This document shows positions 43,554 to 53,017 of a stretch of 64,000 nucleotides of DNA, piece after piece. Both the position numbers and the translations under genes were made by a program. The notes under the pieces are model-generated. The model made no database searches. It was not told the DNA's origin and saw only the letters and a list, made by a program, of their open reading frames with translations. The stretch is from Bacteroidia bacterium (GTDB lineage Bacteria; Bacteroidota; Bacteroidia; B-17B0; Aurantibacillaceae). Numbering within the stretch: position 1 is the stretch's first letter; each line of letters opens with the position of its first letter. The stretch is from assembly GCA_022841465.1 (NCBI GenBank), contig JALHRL010000001.1, forward strand, positions 124,001 to 188,000, in the 5' to 3' direction.

Positions 43554-44693
43554 TTATAATTCGTTTACAAAAGTTGTGATTAATTGGAAAACCTCTTTGT
43601 ATTTTGTAAGAGGAAGGGTTTTTTCTACATCATCAATATCATGATAAAATGAAACACCACCCAAAGTATAAATAAAAAATGCCGGAACGCCTTTTTCTGT
43701 AAACCAGTAATGATCGCTATTGCTTGCTTTTCCTCTTTTCTTTATCTCCTTTACAAATTTATTTTCGGCATTAATTTTTTCTAAAAGGTTAAATTGGTTT
43801 TCAAGAATAGCACCGTTTACTGCCATAATCCCGTCGTCGCCGGTGCCAAGTAAATCCAAATTAATTAAAAACTTAACGGAGCTTAATGGAAACGGACTAT
43901 TCTCTACAAAATATTTGGAGCCAATTAGGCCGGCTTCTTCACTTGAAAAGAAAATAAAAACAGTTTTGTATTTTGGTTTATTTTTGGCGTAATGTTTCAT
44001 TAAATTTAAAACAAATGCGGTGCCACTGGCATTATCGTTTGCGCCTGGGAAATAACAATTTTTCCCCATTCCTCCAAGATGATCGTAGTGCGCAGTAAAA
44101 ATCAAAACACTATCGTTGTTTTCTCCTTCTATTATTGCTCCAACATTATTAGTATTAAATTCCGGAATAAATTTAGCCTCCACATTTACTTTGGCTGTTT
44201 TTATTTCGTCGGTAAAACGAGATTTTAATAATTGAACTTCGCATTCATTCAATTGCAATTTTGTTCCCACACTGTAGGTTAATTTTTTTTGCAGTACTAT
44301 TTTGCATTTAACACTGTTGTTTTCTGCAAAGTAGGTAACACTGTCTTTTTTTGTAAAATTAAAACATGCCTTAACGCTGCCGCTACTTGGTTTAACAATA
44401 AAATCTCTTCCGGGAATGAGTTTTTTACCATTAATGGCAACATCCATTTTATTAGGATAGGTATTTACCGGATGCTGGTATGGCTGCTCGTAATTTAAAC
44501 CGAATAAGGGTTTCGCTCCGTTTCGTTTACATTCTTTAACTAAATAATCAGATGCCTTTTTTAATCCGTTTTTAGTGTAACCTCTTCCGAAATACTTTTT
44601 TGTGGTGAGTTCTTTAATAACATCTCTAACGTATGCACTATCCTGAGAAAAAAGAAAATTTGAAGTGAAGAGTAAAAAAAATAAAACGCGCAT
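43554..44693 (-). CDS. Exported M28 family zinc peptidase
   Basis: A 379-aa secreted aminopeptidase-like enzyme. Signal MRVLFFLLFTSNFLFSQ. Zinc-site motifs: FTAHYDHLGG (His, Asp), PGANDNASGTAFVLN (bridging Asp), FSSEEAGLIGSKYF (catalytic and ligand Glu), LINLDLLGTGDDG (Asp) and the final His in FYHDIDDVEKT. It would act in the periplasm or outside the cell on peptides or amino-terminal substrates. The gene overlaps the preceding 186-aa protein gene by 1 nt (TAATG). Confidence 0.94.
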   Translation of the reverse strand: MRVLFFLLFTSNFLFSQDSAYVRDVIKELTTKKYFGRGYTKNGLKKASDYLVKECKRNGAKPLFGLNYEQPYQHPVNTYPNKMDVAINGKKLIPGRDFIVKPSSGSVKACFNFTKKDSVTYFAENNSVKCKIVLQKKLTYSVGTKLQLNECEVQLLKSRFTDEIKTAKVNVEAKFIPEFNTNNVGAIIEGENNDSVLIFTAHYDHLGGMGKNCYFPGANDNASGTAFVLNLMKHYAKNKPKYKTVFIFFSSEEAGLIGSKYFVENSPFPLSSVKFLINLDLLGTGDDGIMAVNGAILENQFNLLEKINAENKFVKEIKKRGKASNSDHYWFTEKGVPAFFIYTLGGVSFYHDIDDVEKTLPLTKYKEVFQLITTFVNEL

Positions 44694-45253
44694 TAGCTAA
44701 ATCGTTTTTTAGCAAGTTCTTTAATTGCTTTGTAATTCTCATTATTGTCCTTCCAGTTGTAAACAGATTTTAATCCGTTTAAATAAGTTTCGGCATCTTC
44801 CCAGTTTGCACAGTTGTTTAACTGATCAATGGCTGTGCTGTACTCGGTTGTGTTTTGAGAAAACAAATCGTTGATGAACTGAAATTTTTGATTTAATGCA
44901 ATTTCCATTTTTTTACCTTGACCATTTGTACTTGCTGTAACCCTTATTGGGTCTATATGAGGTGTGTGGTTTGTTTCTTCTTTTATCTCTTGAACTATTT
45001 TTTCCGATTCAATTTCTTGTTGAGCTACAGCTTGATTAATTTTTGCATGCAAACCAAAGCTCGGTGAAATTTCTTTATTGGTTTTTAAATGTTTAAATAC
45101 ACTTAAATGTTCCTGTAAACTATGAAGTTGTTTTTGCAAATTTTCACAGTCATTTGAGCCGGGCTGTACGTTACCGTCAACAAATAACTCTAAATTTGGT
45201 AAAGTTTCATGAATAATGTTCTGAAGTTTACTTAATGTTTGCTCAATACTCAT
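44693..45253 (-). CDS. Conserved cytosolic protein of unknown function
   Basis: A 186-residue protein, mostly helical and charged, with no signal. The C-terminal part, KFQFINDLFSQNTTEYSTAIDQLNNC followed by AETYLNGLKSVYNW, is of a type I recall in hypothetical proteins across Bacteroidota; the N-terminal half is variable. The next gene, an exported M28 peptidase, overlaps by 1 nt, so they are co-transcribed, but no functional tie is evident. Confidence 0.8.
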   Translation of the reverse strand: MSIEQTLSKLQNIIHETLPNLELFVDGNVQPGSNDCENLQKQLHSLQEHLSVFKHLKTNKEISPSFGLHAKINQAVAQQEIESEKIVQEIKEETNHTPHIDPIRVTASTNGQGKKMEIALNQKFQFINDLFSQNTTEYSTAIDQLNNCANWEDAETYLNGLKSVYNWKDNNENYKAIKELAKKRFS

Positions 45254-45337
45254 GTTATAAAATATTTATCCGAATTTAATTTGAATTTAGCAGATGTTAC
45301 GTTACATTTATTTTTTGTTTTTAACGCCTTTTAAACA

Positions 45338-45910
45338 ATGTTTTTAGAAGATCATAAATCGGGATTACGACGTGGCTGGATTGAGGTTATTTGCGGAAGC
45401 ATGTTTTCCGGAAAAACTGAGGAGTTAATTCGCAGATTAAAAAGGGCGCAGTTTGCAAAACAAAAGGTAGAAATTTTTAAACCCAGTGTAGATACCCGTT
45501 ACGATGAAGTAAAAGTGGTTAGCCATGAGGGTAAAGAAATACATAGTACACCGGTTCCCGCAAGTTCTAATATTTTGTTATTAGCCGCAGATACTGCAGT
45601 TGTTGGAATTGATGAAGCGCAATTTTTTGATGATGAATTACCTAACGTTTGCAGGCAGTTAGCCGATAGAGGTGTGCGTGTAATTGTAGCCGGATTGGAT
45701 ATGGATTACTTAGGCAACCCATTTGGGCCCATGCCACAATTATTAGCAAGCGCAGAGTATGTTACCAAAGTTCATGCTATTTGTGTAGATTGTGGTCAGT
45801 TAGCTTACGTTTCACATCGCACAGCAGTTGATAAAAATCTATTGTTTTTAGGCGAAACAGATAGTTATAAACCTTTATGCCGTCAATGCTTTAACACTGC
45901 AAAAAAATAA
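45338..45910 (+). CDS. tdk: Thymidine kinase
   Basis: Type II thymidine kinase (190 aa) phosphorylating thymidine for salvage. P-loop [18 protein letters not shown] (residues 20-37), the DEAQFFDD motif with the catalytic base, and a zinc-ribbon lasso domain with CVDCGQ and CRQC. The murF-alr gene starts on the next base after its stop, as a GTG, so the two are in one transcript. Confidence 0.97.
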   Translation: MFLEDHKSGLRRGWIEVICGSMFSGKTEELIRRLKRAQFAKQKVEIFKPSVDTRYDEVKVVSHEGKEIHSTPVPASSNILLLAADTAVVGIDEAQFFDDELPNVCRQLADRGVRVIVAGLDMDYLGNPFGPMPQLLASAEYVTKVHAICVDCGQLAYVSHRTAVDKNLLFLGETDSYKPLCRQCFNTAKK

Positions 45911-48370
45911 GTGTACGCTTTATCAGAAATAGCGCAAATTTGCGGAGGCGAGTTAATTGGGAAAGCAAACCCAAGTATAAATAACTTTGTTACAGATAGC
46001 AGGCAACTACTTCACACAAACGATTCTGTTTTTTTTGCACTTAAATCCAATAGAAACGACGGACATTTTTACATTGACACCTTAGTAAGGTTAGGCCTGA
46101 AAGCTTTTGTAATTACAGATAAAACTAAAATTAAAGAATCTTATTTAAGTGATGGTGTTTCATTTGTTGTGGTTAACAATGCCTTAAGCTCTTTGCAAAT
46201 GCTGGCTGCACACCACCGCTTAAAGTTTAAAATGCCTGTTTTAGGCATTACCGGAAGCAATGGAAAAACCATTGTAAAAGAATGGTTGTACCAATTATTA
46301 AATGATGATTACACCATTTGCCGAAGCCCAAAAAGTTACAATTCGCAAATTGGCGTTCCTTTAAGTGTTTTAAATATTAATTCAAATCATAACCTTGGTA
46401 TTTTTGAAGCCGGCATTTCGTTGCCTAACGAGATGAATAAACTGCAAGAAATAATTAAACCAACCTTGGGAGTATTTACATCCTTTGGCGAAGCGCACAG
46501 TCAGGGTTTTGACAGCAACAAACACAAACTCACAGAAAAAGTAAAACTATTTGATAATTGTAATAAGGTTGTGTTTAATGCCTTTGAACACGAAGATTTA
46601 TTGGAATATATAAGCACTAAATTCATAAGCATTGGAAGTAATAAAAATTGCAATTACCATTTATCATTTGAAACAAAAAGCAATTTTACGGAAATAGAAT
46701 TATCATCTCTTGGAAAATCTTATTCTTACAAAATACAATTTACCGATAAGGCTTCTGTTCTAAATGCAAGTACGTGTATTGTTACACTTATGGAAATGGG
46801 CTTGGAACCCAGCCTAATTCAGCAAAAATTAGTTAAACTACAAAGTATTGCCTTACGGTTAGAAGTGAAAAACGCAATACAAAACTCCATTTTAATAAAC
46901 GATTTTTATAATTCTGACATTGATTCCATTAAAATTGCTTTGGGTTTTTTAAATCAGCAGCACAGAAGAAAAAACAAAGTTTTAATAATATCTGATTTGG
47001 ATGAAACCGGAAAATCGGAAACAGAATTGTACACTGAACTTTCTAAGTTAATTGAAGATAGTAAAATTGATTTTTTAGTGTGTATTGGAGAAGCTTTAAA
47101 CAGAAACGGAAAATTGTTTAAACCCAAATCTGTTTTTTTTAATAGCGTTAAAGAATTTTTAACGGAACAAAATGTATTAAAAACCAATTTTAAAGACGCA
47201 ACCATTTTATTAAAAGGCGCACATCGATTTAAGTTTGAAGATATCAGTAAACTTCTTCAATTAAAAAGTCATGATACGGTTTTAGAAATTAACCTAAACA
47301 AATTGCAACACAATGTAAATTACTACCGCTCTTTAATTGGTAAAGATGTGCAGTTAATGTGCATGGTAAAAGCAATGGGTTATGGAAGTGGTGGATCTGA
47401 AATAGCGCGTAGTTTACAGCATATGGGTGTAAATTATTTGGCAGTAGCTTACGCAGATGAAGGAGTTGAGTTAAGAGATTCTTATATTTCTGTACCAATA
47501 ATGGTAATGAGTCCTGAACGCGACTCATTAGAAGATATTATTAATTACAAACTAGAGCCTGAAATTTATTCATTTAAAGTTCTAAAAGAATTTAAGGATA
47601 CTTTAAATAAATTAGGAATTGATTATCCTTACCCCATTCATCTAAAATTAGATACAGGAATGAAACGTTTGGGTTTTGAGAAAGAAGACATTTCAGAACT
47701 AATAAAAAACATTAAGAGTTTAAAGCAAATTAAAGTAGCAAGTGTTTTCTCTCATTTAGCAGGTTCTGACAACAAAAATTTAGATGTATTTACAGAGTCT
47801 CAAATAAGTTTATTTACCGAATTATGTAACGAAATAGAAAAGGGTATAGGTTATAGTTTTATTAAACACATTTGCAATACCGGTGGAATTTCAAGATTTA
47901 AAAAGGCACATTTTAACATGGTACGCTTAGGAATTGGAATGTATGGCTTTGGAATAGATGAAAATGAAAACAAATTACTGGAGTATACCGGTGTTTTAAA
48001 AACCTGTATTAGTCAAATTAAAAAAGTAGTAAAGAATGAAACTGTTGGGTATAACAGAATGGGGCAGGCCAAATACGACATGAAAATTGCAACCATACCC
48101 ATTGGTTATGCCGATGGTTTTCACCGCAGTTTAGGAAACGCTAATGCGGGTGTTTACATTAACGGAAAGTTTTGTAAAACGGTAGGAAACATTTGTATGG
48201 ATATGTGTATGGTTGATATTACAGAAGTGCAATGCAAGGAAGGAGACGAAGTAATTGTATTTGAAAATACCGAACAAGTAAAAGCAATTGCCAAAGCAAT
48301 GAATTCTATAGCTTACGAAGTTCTTACGAATATTTCAGGAAGAGTAAAAAGAGTTTATATACAAGAATAA
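45911..48370 (+). CDS. murF-alr: Bifunctional UDP-MurNAc-tripeptide:D-Ala-D-Ala ligase/alanine racemase
   Basis: A two-enzyme fusion of 819 aa, as found in Bacteroidota. Residues 1-450 are MurF, joining D-Ala-D-Ala to the muramyl tripeptide, with the ATP motif GITGSNGKTIVKE (GSNGKT at 115-120; Ile in place of the usual second Thr) and MNKLQEIIKPTLGV. Residues about 455-819 are alanine racemase, with the PLP lysine Lys487 in CMVKAMGYGSGG and the second base within FVKT-like GYNRMGQAKYD and GYADGFHRSLG. It thus supplies D-Ala and uses it. The start is a GTG directly after tdk. Confidence 0.97.
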   Translation: MYALSEIAQICGGELIGKANPSINNFVTDSRQLLHTNDSVFFALKSNRNDGHFYIDTLVRLGLKAFVITDKTKIKESYLSDGVSFVVVNNALSSLQMLAAHHRLKFKMPVLGITGSNGKTIVKEWLYQLLNDDYTICRSPKSYNSQIGVPLSVLNINSNHNLGIFEAGISLPNEMNKLQEIIKPTLGVFTSFGEAHSQGFDSNKHKLTEKVKLFDNCNKVVFNAFEHEDLLEYISTKFISIGSNKNCNYHLSFETKSNFTEIELSSLGKSYSYKIQFTDKASVLNASTCIVTLMEMGLEPSLIQQKLVKLQSIALRLEVKNAIQNSILINDFYNSDIDSIKIALGFLNQQHRRKNKVLIISDLDETGKSETELYTELSKLIEDSKIDFLVCIGEALNRNGKLFKPKSVFFNSVKEFLTEQNVLKTNFKDATILLKGAHRFKFEDISKLLQLKSHDTVLEINLNKLQHNVNYYRSLIGKDVQLMCMVKAMGYGSGGSEIARSLQHMGVNYLAVAYADEGVELRDSYISVPIMVMSPERDSLEDIINYKLEPEIYSFKVLKEFKDTLNKLGIDYPYPIHLKLDTGMKRLGFEKEDISELIKNIKSLKQIKVASVFSHLAGSDNKNLDVFTESQISLFTELCNEIEKGIGYSFIKHICNTGGISRFKKAHFNMVRLGIGMYGFGIDENENKLLEYTGVLKTCISQIKKVVKNETVGYNRMGQAKYDMKIATIPIGYADGFHRSLGNANAGVYINGKFCKTVGNICMDMCMVDITEVQCKEGDEVIVFENTEQVKAIAKAMNSIAYEVLTNISGRVKRVYIQE

Positions 48371-49390
48371 TCAAATATTCTGCTGCCATTTCCAGGCGCT
48401 CAGCATCATATCATCAATGGTGTATTTTGGGTTCCAGCCCAATTCTTTTTTGGCCTTGTCGTTGTTTGCGTAAATAGATACAACATCACCGGGGCGGCGC
48501 GGACCAATACTATAATTCAATTTTTTACCACTTACTTTTTCAAAAGCCTGAATGGCTTCAATTACGGTAACTCCTTTGCCGGTTCCTAAATTATATAACA
48601 GGCAGTTGCTTTTGTTTTTTGTTTCAATAAGTAATTGCATTGCTTTTACATGCGCATCGGCAATATCGCTTACGTGCACATAATCTCTTATGCAAGAGCC
48701 GTCACGCGTATCGTAATCGTTTCCATGTATGCTTAAATTATTTTTGCCAACTGCAGTTTGTGTTATAATGGGCACTAAGTTGCTTGGTTTATTAATAGAC
48801 CACTCGCCAATTTTACCGCTCATGTGCGCACCAACCGGATTAAAATAACGAAGTAAAACAGCATTAAACTTTTTACGTGTCTCACAAATAAATTGTATCA
48901 TCTCTTCGCCTACTTGTTTGGTGTGTCCGTAAGGCGATACCGCTTTTTGAAGTGCGCTTTCTTCTGTAACGGGTAAATCTGTCGTGTTACCATAAACAGA
49001 GCAGGAAGAAGAGAAAATAAAGTTAGAAATATTTTTATTCTCGCAAATTTTTAAAATATTGGTTAACGATTCAAAATTGTTGTGATAGTATTTTAATGGG
49101 TCTTCTGTACTTTCGCCAACAGCTTTGTAAGCTGCAAAATGTATAACGCCAACAATGTTTTCAAAAGTGTGTAAGGTTTGATTTAGTTTTTTTAAATCAC
49201 ACAAATCAACATTCAGTTTGGTAAAGGTTTTACCGGTAATTTCTTCAATTTTAGCATAAGCCTGCTCCGAGGAATTAGAAAAATTGTCGATAGAAATTAC
49301 TGCATATTCTGTGTTTTGTAAAAGTTCTATAATGGTGTGCGACCCAATATATCCCGCCCCTCCGGTAACAATAATGTATTTTTTATCCAT
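48371..49390 (-). CDS. galE: UDP-glucose 4-epimerase
   Basis: GalE (339 aa), interconverting UDP-glucose and UDP-galactose (and possibly the N-acetyl forms). The Rossmann motif GGAGYIGSH is at the N-terminus. SSSCSVYGN with SPYGHTK gives the Ser and Tyr-x3-Lys catalytic set. GDVVSIYANNDKAKKELGW is the C-terminal signature. Its stop abuts that of murF-alr in a tail-to-tail arrangement. The glucosaminidase gene lies 3 bp upstream, so the two form a unit. Confidence 0.97.
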   Translation of the reverse strand: MDKKYIIVTGGAGYIGSHTIIELLQNTEYAVISIDNFSNSSEQAYAKIEEITGKTFTKLNVDLCDLKKLNQTLHTFENIVGVIHFAAYKAVGESTEDPLKYYHNNFESLTNILKICENKNISNFIFSSSCSVYGNTTDLPVTEESALQKAVSPYGHTKQVGEEMIQFICETRKKFNAVLLRYFNPVGAHMSGKIGEWSINKPSNLVPIITQTAVGKNNLSIHGNDYDTRDGSCIRDYVHVSDIADAHVKAMQLLIETKNKSNCLLYNLGTGKGVTVIEAIQAFEKVSGKKLNYSIGPRRPGDVVSIYANNDKAKKELGWNPKYTIDDMMLSAWKWQQNI

Positions 49391-49393
49391 GTG

Positions 49394-50125
49394 TTAATTC
49401 GACTTCTTATCAGAAGTGTTAGCTCTTACAAATATAGCTTGTTCTTCGGTAGATTGCTTATAAAAAATAGCTGCAAACAAGTTTTCTTTAACTTCAAATG
49501 CATTTATATCCGGCTGAGGTGAAGTAATTATTTCGGGAATGTTAAGGGCAAGTAATTCTTCCGGCTTAAAGCTTTGAGGTAAAGGATTAATTTTATCCAA
49601 TTCGTACAATTTATAATTTTCAATAATTGTTATTAAATCAAAGGCATAAGGGGGTGAAGTGGCATAACCTGCATTTTTTAAACCAAAGCACCATGCTTGA
49701 TAATTATATAAACCAAATTCAAAGAGAAAGGAGTAACGAGGGCGCGATACTAAAAACAAACTGTGATCTAAATAAGAATCCTCAACACTTTTGTAACTTC
49801 TAAAGCATTCATTTAAAGTATCATCATCTTTATTAAAAGTATTTCCTCCCCATTCACGGTGACATTTAATTCCAAAATGATTGTTGGTATTTGAAGCTAA
49901 AAAACTGGTGCCGTAACTGCTTTCTTTTATAGCTTGCGCCATTATAACACTTGCCGGAATTTTATAAAGCACCATTTGTTCAATGGCAACTTCTTTATAT
50001 TGTTGAATGTATTTTTTTATGACCTCTTCTTTATTTTGCGCCTTTAATAAATTAAAGCAACAGAAAAAACAAACAACAGTTATAGCAATGAATAAATTAT
50101 GATTATTTAAATATGTTTTTTTCAA
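49394..50125 (-). CDS. Glucosaminidase domain protein (GH73-like peptidoglycan hydrolase)
   Basis: An exported cell-wall hydrolase of 243 aa. Signal/anchor (LFIAITVVCFFCCFNLLKAQ) after a short basic start. The glucosaminidase domain contains IPASVIMAQAIKESSYGTS, with the catalytic Glu, NHFGIKCHREWGG and FRSYKSVEDSYLDHSLFL, all typical of FlgJ/AcmA-type beta-N-acetylglucosaminidases. No LysM repeat is seen. The start is a TTG at 50125 (reverse of CAA), with a TAnnTTTG element 6 nt before it. Confidence 0.92.
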   Translation of the reverse strand: MKKTYLNNHNLFIAITVVCFFCCFNLLKAQNKEEVIKKYIQQYKEVAIEQMVLYKIPASVIMAQAIKESSYGTSFLASNTNNHFGIKCHREWGGNTFNKDDDTLNECFRSYKSVEDSYLDHSLFLVSRPRYSFLFEFGLYNYQAWCFGLKNAGYATSPPYAFDLITIIENYKLYELDKINPLPQSFKPEELLALNIPEIITSPQPDINAFEVKENLFAAIFYKQSTEEQAIFVRANTSDKKSN

Positions 50126-50131
50126 CTACTA

Positions 50132-50139
50132 CAAAAATA
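50132..50139 (-). promoter_or_regulatory. -7 promoter element (TATTTTTG) of the glucosaminidase gene
   Basis: Exact TAnnTTTG match on the minus strand with 6 nt to the TTG start, again predicting a near-leaderless mRNA. It is 17 bp from the oppositely directed element at 50156. Confidence 0.5.
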
Positions 50140-50155
50140 GCCGAGCACATTTCCT

Positions 50156-50163
50156 TATATTTG
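50156..50163 (+). promoter_or_regulatory. -7 promoter element (TATATTTG) of the prolyl oligopeptidase gene
   Basis: Exact TAnnTTTG match, 22 nt before the ATG at 50186. With the element at 50132-50139 it forms a compact divergent promoter. Confidence 0.5.
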
Positions 50164-50185
50164 GTATTAAAAGATTAATATTAAC

Positions 50186-52312
50186 ATGAGATTCTTTACA
50201 ACTCTATTTGTGTCAGTTTTAACGGCACTTTCGCCACTCACACATTATTCACAATCGCCGGTTAATTATCCTGAAACCGAACAAGGGAATGTAAGCGACA
50301 TTTATTTCGGACAAAATATAAAAGACCCTTATCGTTGGTTAGAGGATGATAGAAGCCCAAAAACCGAAGCTTGGGTAAAAGAACAGAACAAAGTAACGGA
50401 AGGGTACATGAGTGAAATTGATATTAGAAGTAAAGTTCATAACAGGTTAACAGAATTGTGGAATTACAATAAACAGTCAGCCCCATTTAAAAAAGGCGAT
50501 TATTATTTTTGTTACCGCAATACCGGCTTGCAAAACCAAAGTGTATTGTACATGTCAACTTTACTGGATGCTTCACCGGAAAGTTGGACGATGGTGTTAG
50601 ACCCAAATACTTTATCAGCTGACGGAACTGTGGCTTTAAATAATATTTCCATTTCTAAAAACAGTAAAACAATGGCTTATTCTGTTTCTAAAGCAGGGAG
50701 CGATTGGCAAGAAATCAGATTTAAGAATTTAGAAACAAAAAAAGATTTGCCAGATGTAATAAAATGGGTAAAGTTTAGCGGAGTTTCTTGGAAGGGAGAC
50801 GGAGTTTATTACAGCAGATACGATGAACCCAAAGGAAGTGCTTTTTCTCAAAAAAATACGGGACATAAAGTGTACTATCACAAATTAGGTACGCAACAAA
50901 CAAACGATGAATTAATTTACAAAGATGATGCACATCCTGATTATAATTTTTCGGCACAAACTACAAACGACGAACGTTATTTAATTATTTACGCCAGCAG
51001 CAGCACCAGCGGTTCCCTACCAATGATAAAAGATTTAAAACAAAAAAACACCAAATTTATTTTATTAGCCGAGAATGAGAATTTTAATTTTGATTTTTCT
51101 ATTATTGATAATATAGACAGCACGTTTTATTTGCTTACCAATAAAGAAGCAGCAAAGTATAAATTAGTATCATTTACATTTTCAAATTTTCAAATTCAAA
51201 ACGAAAAAATAGTTTTGCCGGAATCAAATGAATTGTTGGAAGGCGTAAGGCTGTGTAACAATAAAATTATAGCCGATTATTTGTATCACGCCGCTTCCAA
51301 AATGTTTGCCTATGATTTAAACGGTAAGCTAATACAAGAAATAAAACTTCCGGGAATATGTAAAGTTCGCGGTGTAAATACCAATAAAGACTACAATTTT
51401 GCTACTTACAGTATATCTCAATTTATTGCGCCGGATCAAGTATATTATTTGGATGCGGAAACATTTGAAAGCAGATTAATATTTAAACCGGAATGCAGTT
51501 TTGAATCGGATAATTATATAACAGAACAAGTTTTTTATAGAAGTAAAGACGGAACAAAAATCCCGATGTTTATGACTTATAAAAAAGGGTTGCAATTTAA
51601 TGGAGAAACGCCCTGTTTTGTTTATGGTTACGGTGGCTTTAATATTTCACTGGGGCCGGAATTTAGAATTGACAGAGCACTTTTTTTAGAAGCAGGAGGT
51701 GTATACTGCGTGCCTAACTTAAGAGGAGGCGGTGAATATGGAAAAGATTGGCACAAGTCAGGTATAAAGTGTAGAAAGCAAAATGTATTTGATGATTTTA
51801 TTTCTGCTTGCGAATATTTGGTAGCCAAAAAAATTACCAATTATAATAAAATAGCCATACACGGTAGAAGCAATGGTGGTTTGTTGATTGGAGCAGTAAT
51901 GACACAGCGCCCTGATATATGCAAGGTAGCGCTTCCTACAGTGGGAGTATTGGATATGTTGCGTTTTCATATATTTACTATTGGTAGAGCTTGGACAGTT
52001 GATTATGGTTGCAGTGAGGTAGAAGAAGAATTTAAGTGTTTATACAAGTATTCGCCCTTGCATAACATTAAAGAAGCTAATTACCCTGCAACAATGGTAT
52101 TAACAGGAGACCACGATGATAGAGTTGTACCTGCGCATTCATTTAAATTTGCCGCCACTTTGCAGAAAATGAATAAAAGTAAGGAGCCTATGCTAATAAG
52201 AATAGATGTAAATGCCGGTCATGGCGCAGGAAAGCCAACAACCAAGCAAATAGATGAATTTGCTGATATGTGGGCATTTACCATGCATCATTTGGAGATG
52301 AGTATGAACTAA
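50186..52312 (+). CDS. Exported prolyl oligopeptidase (S9A family)
   Basis: A serine peptidase of 708 aa cutting small peptides after proline. A signal sequence (FTTLFVSVLTALSPLTHYSQ) precedes the family N-terminus NYPETEQGNVSD and DPYRWLEDDRSPKTEAWVKEQN. The propeller domain occupies about 90-450. The hydrolase domain has the catalytic Ser562 in GRSNGGLL, Asp in GDHDDRVVP (642-646 region) and His679 in NAGHGAG. Gene neighbours give no further clue. Confidence 0.96.
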   Translation: MRFFTTLFVSVLTALSPLTHYSQSPVNYPETEQGNVSDIYFGQNIKDPYRWLEDDRSPKTEAWVKEQNKVTEGYMSEIDIRSKVHNRLTELWNYNKQSAPFKKGDYYFCYRNTGLQNQSVLYMSTLLDASPESWTMVLDPNTLSADGTVALNNISISKNSKTMAYSVSKAGSDWQEIRFKNLETKKDLPDVIKWVKFSGVSWKGDGVYYSRYDEPKGSAFSQKNTGHKVYYHKLGTQQTNDELIYKDDAHPDYNFSAQTTNDERYLIIYASSSTSGSLPMIKDLKQKNTKFILLAENENFNFDFSIIDNIDSTFYLLTNKEAAKYKLVSFTFSNFQIQNEKIVLPESNELLEGVRLCNNKIIADYLYHAASKMFAYDLNGKLIQEIKLPGICKVRGVNTNKDYNFATYSISQFIAPDQVYYLDAETFESRLIFKPECSFESDNYITEQVFYRSKDGTKIPMFMTYKKGLQFNGETPCFVYGYGGFNISLGPEFRIDRALFLEAGGVYCVPNLRGGGEYGKDWHKSGIKCRKQNVFDDFISACEYLVAKKITNYNKIAIHGRSNGGLLIGAVMTQRPDICKVALPTVGVLDMLRFHIFTIGRAWTVDYGCSEVEEEFKCLYKYSPLHNIKEANYPATMVLTGDHDDRVVPAHSFKFAATLQKMNKSKEPMLIRIDVNAGHGAGKPTTKQIDEFADMWAFTMHHLEMSMN

Positions 52313-52509
52313 ACCAAAAGGCGTAATTAATAGTTCTGAAGGAGGCTTTAATAAGTGAAGGATAATATTTTTACAATCTCTTAACAAATCATTATCTTTA
52401 TTAGCATTAAACTTGTTAAAGAAAAAAGAGTCAAATTAAAAATGCCATTTAAAAAAATATTAGCTGCAAGCAGAAATGGCCTGTAAGCAGATTTTAAAGA
52501 AAAAGAAAT

Positions 52510-52962
52510 ATGAAAAAGTTAATTATTGCAACAGCGGTGTTATTTGGGTTAAACACTGTCGCTTTCGCACAAGAGAAGGCAACCAAAGGTTCAAAACAAG
52601 GAGTTAATAAAGAGATAACTCCTGAAGAAAGAGCTAAAAACCAAGCCGGAAAAGCAGCAACAAAATTAGGATTAAATGAACAACAAAAGGCAGATTGGGA
52701 AGTTGCAACTTTAAAGCGTATTTTGGTGAATAAACCTCACCGCGATGCTTTAAAAGGATCAACCACTCCGGAGCAAAGAAAAGACATCCACTCGCAAATT
52801 AAAGCTAATAACGAAGCTTTTGATGTAAGTGTAAATGCTTTTTTAACGGAAGAACAAAAGGCAAAATACAAAAGCTGGAAAGAGGAAAAGCGTGAGGAAA
52901 TGAAAAAACGCGCTAAGAAAAATAAAACAGCCGATGATTCTGAAATAGGCGACGATAACTAA
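52510..52962 (+). CDS. Spy/CpxP-like periplasmic protein
   Basis: A 150-aa exported protein (signal KKLIIATAVLFGLNTVAFAQ). The mature chain is helical and highly charged, with two copies of a LT/LN-E-x-Q-K-A pattern: LGLNEQQKADWE and FLTEEQKAKYKSWKEE. This LTxxQ-type arrangement is typical of the Spy/CpxP family and of Bacteroidota relatives (DUF4890-like), which act as periplasmic chaperones or stress sensors. It has its own terminator. The 197-bp upstream gap holds no gene and no clear regulatory element. Confidence 0.82.
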   Translation: MKKLIIATAVLFGLNTVAFAQEKATKGSKQGVNKEITPEERAKNQAGKAATKLGLNEQQKADWEVATLKRILVNKPHRDALKGSTTPEQRKDIHSQIKANNEAFDVSVNAFLTEEQKAKYKSWKEEKREEMKKRAKKNKTADDSEIGDDN

Positions 52963-52982
52963 TTAAATTAAGTATAAAATTT

Positions 52983-53010
52983 AAGCCGTACCTTTGGTGC
53001 GGCTTTTTTT
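52983..53010 (+). terminator. Intrinsic terminator of the Spy-like gene
   Basis: AAGCCGTACC (52983-52992) pairs with GGTGCGGCTT (52996-53005), one G-U pair, followed by TTTTT. It places the real hemW start downstream, at the GTG at 53018, rather than at a TTG within the hairpin. Confidence 0.85.
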
Positions 53011-53017
53011 ATTTAGT

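Noticed and set aside
52994-53017. TTG start for hemW at 52994
   Set aside because: The codons lie in the loop and 3' arm of the terminator of the preceding gene; GTG at 53018 gives the standard HemW N-terminus.
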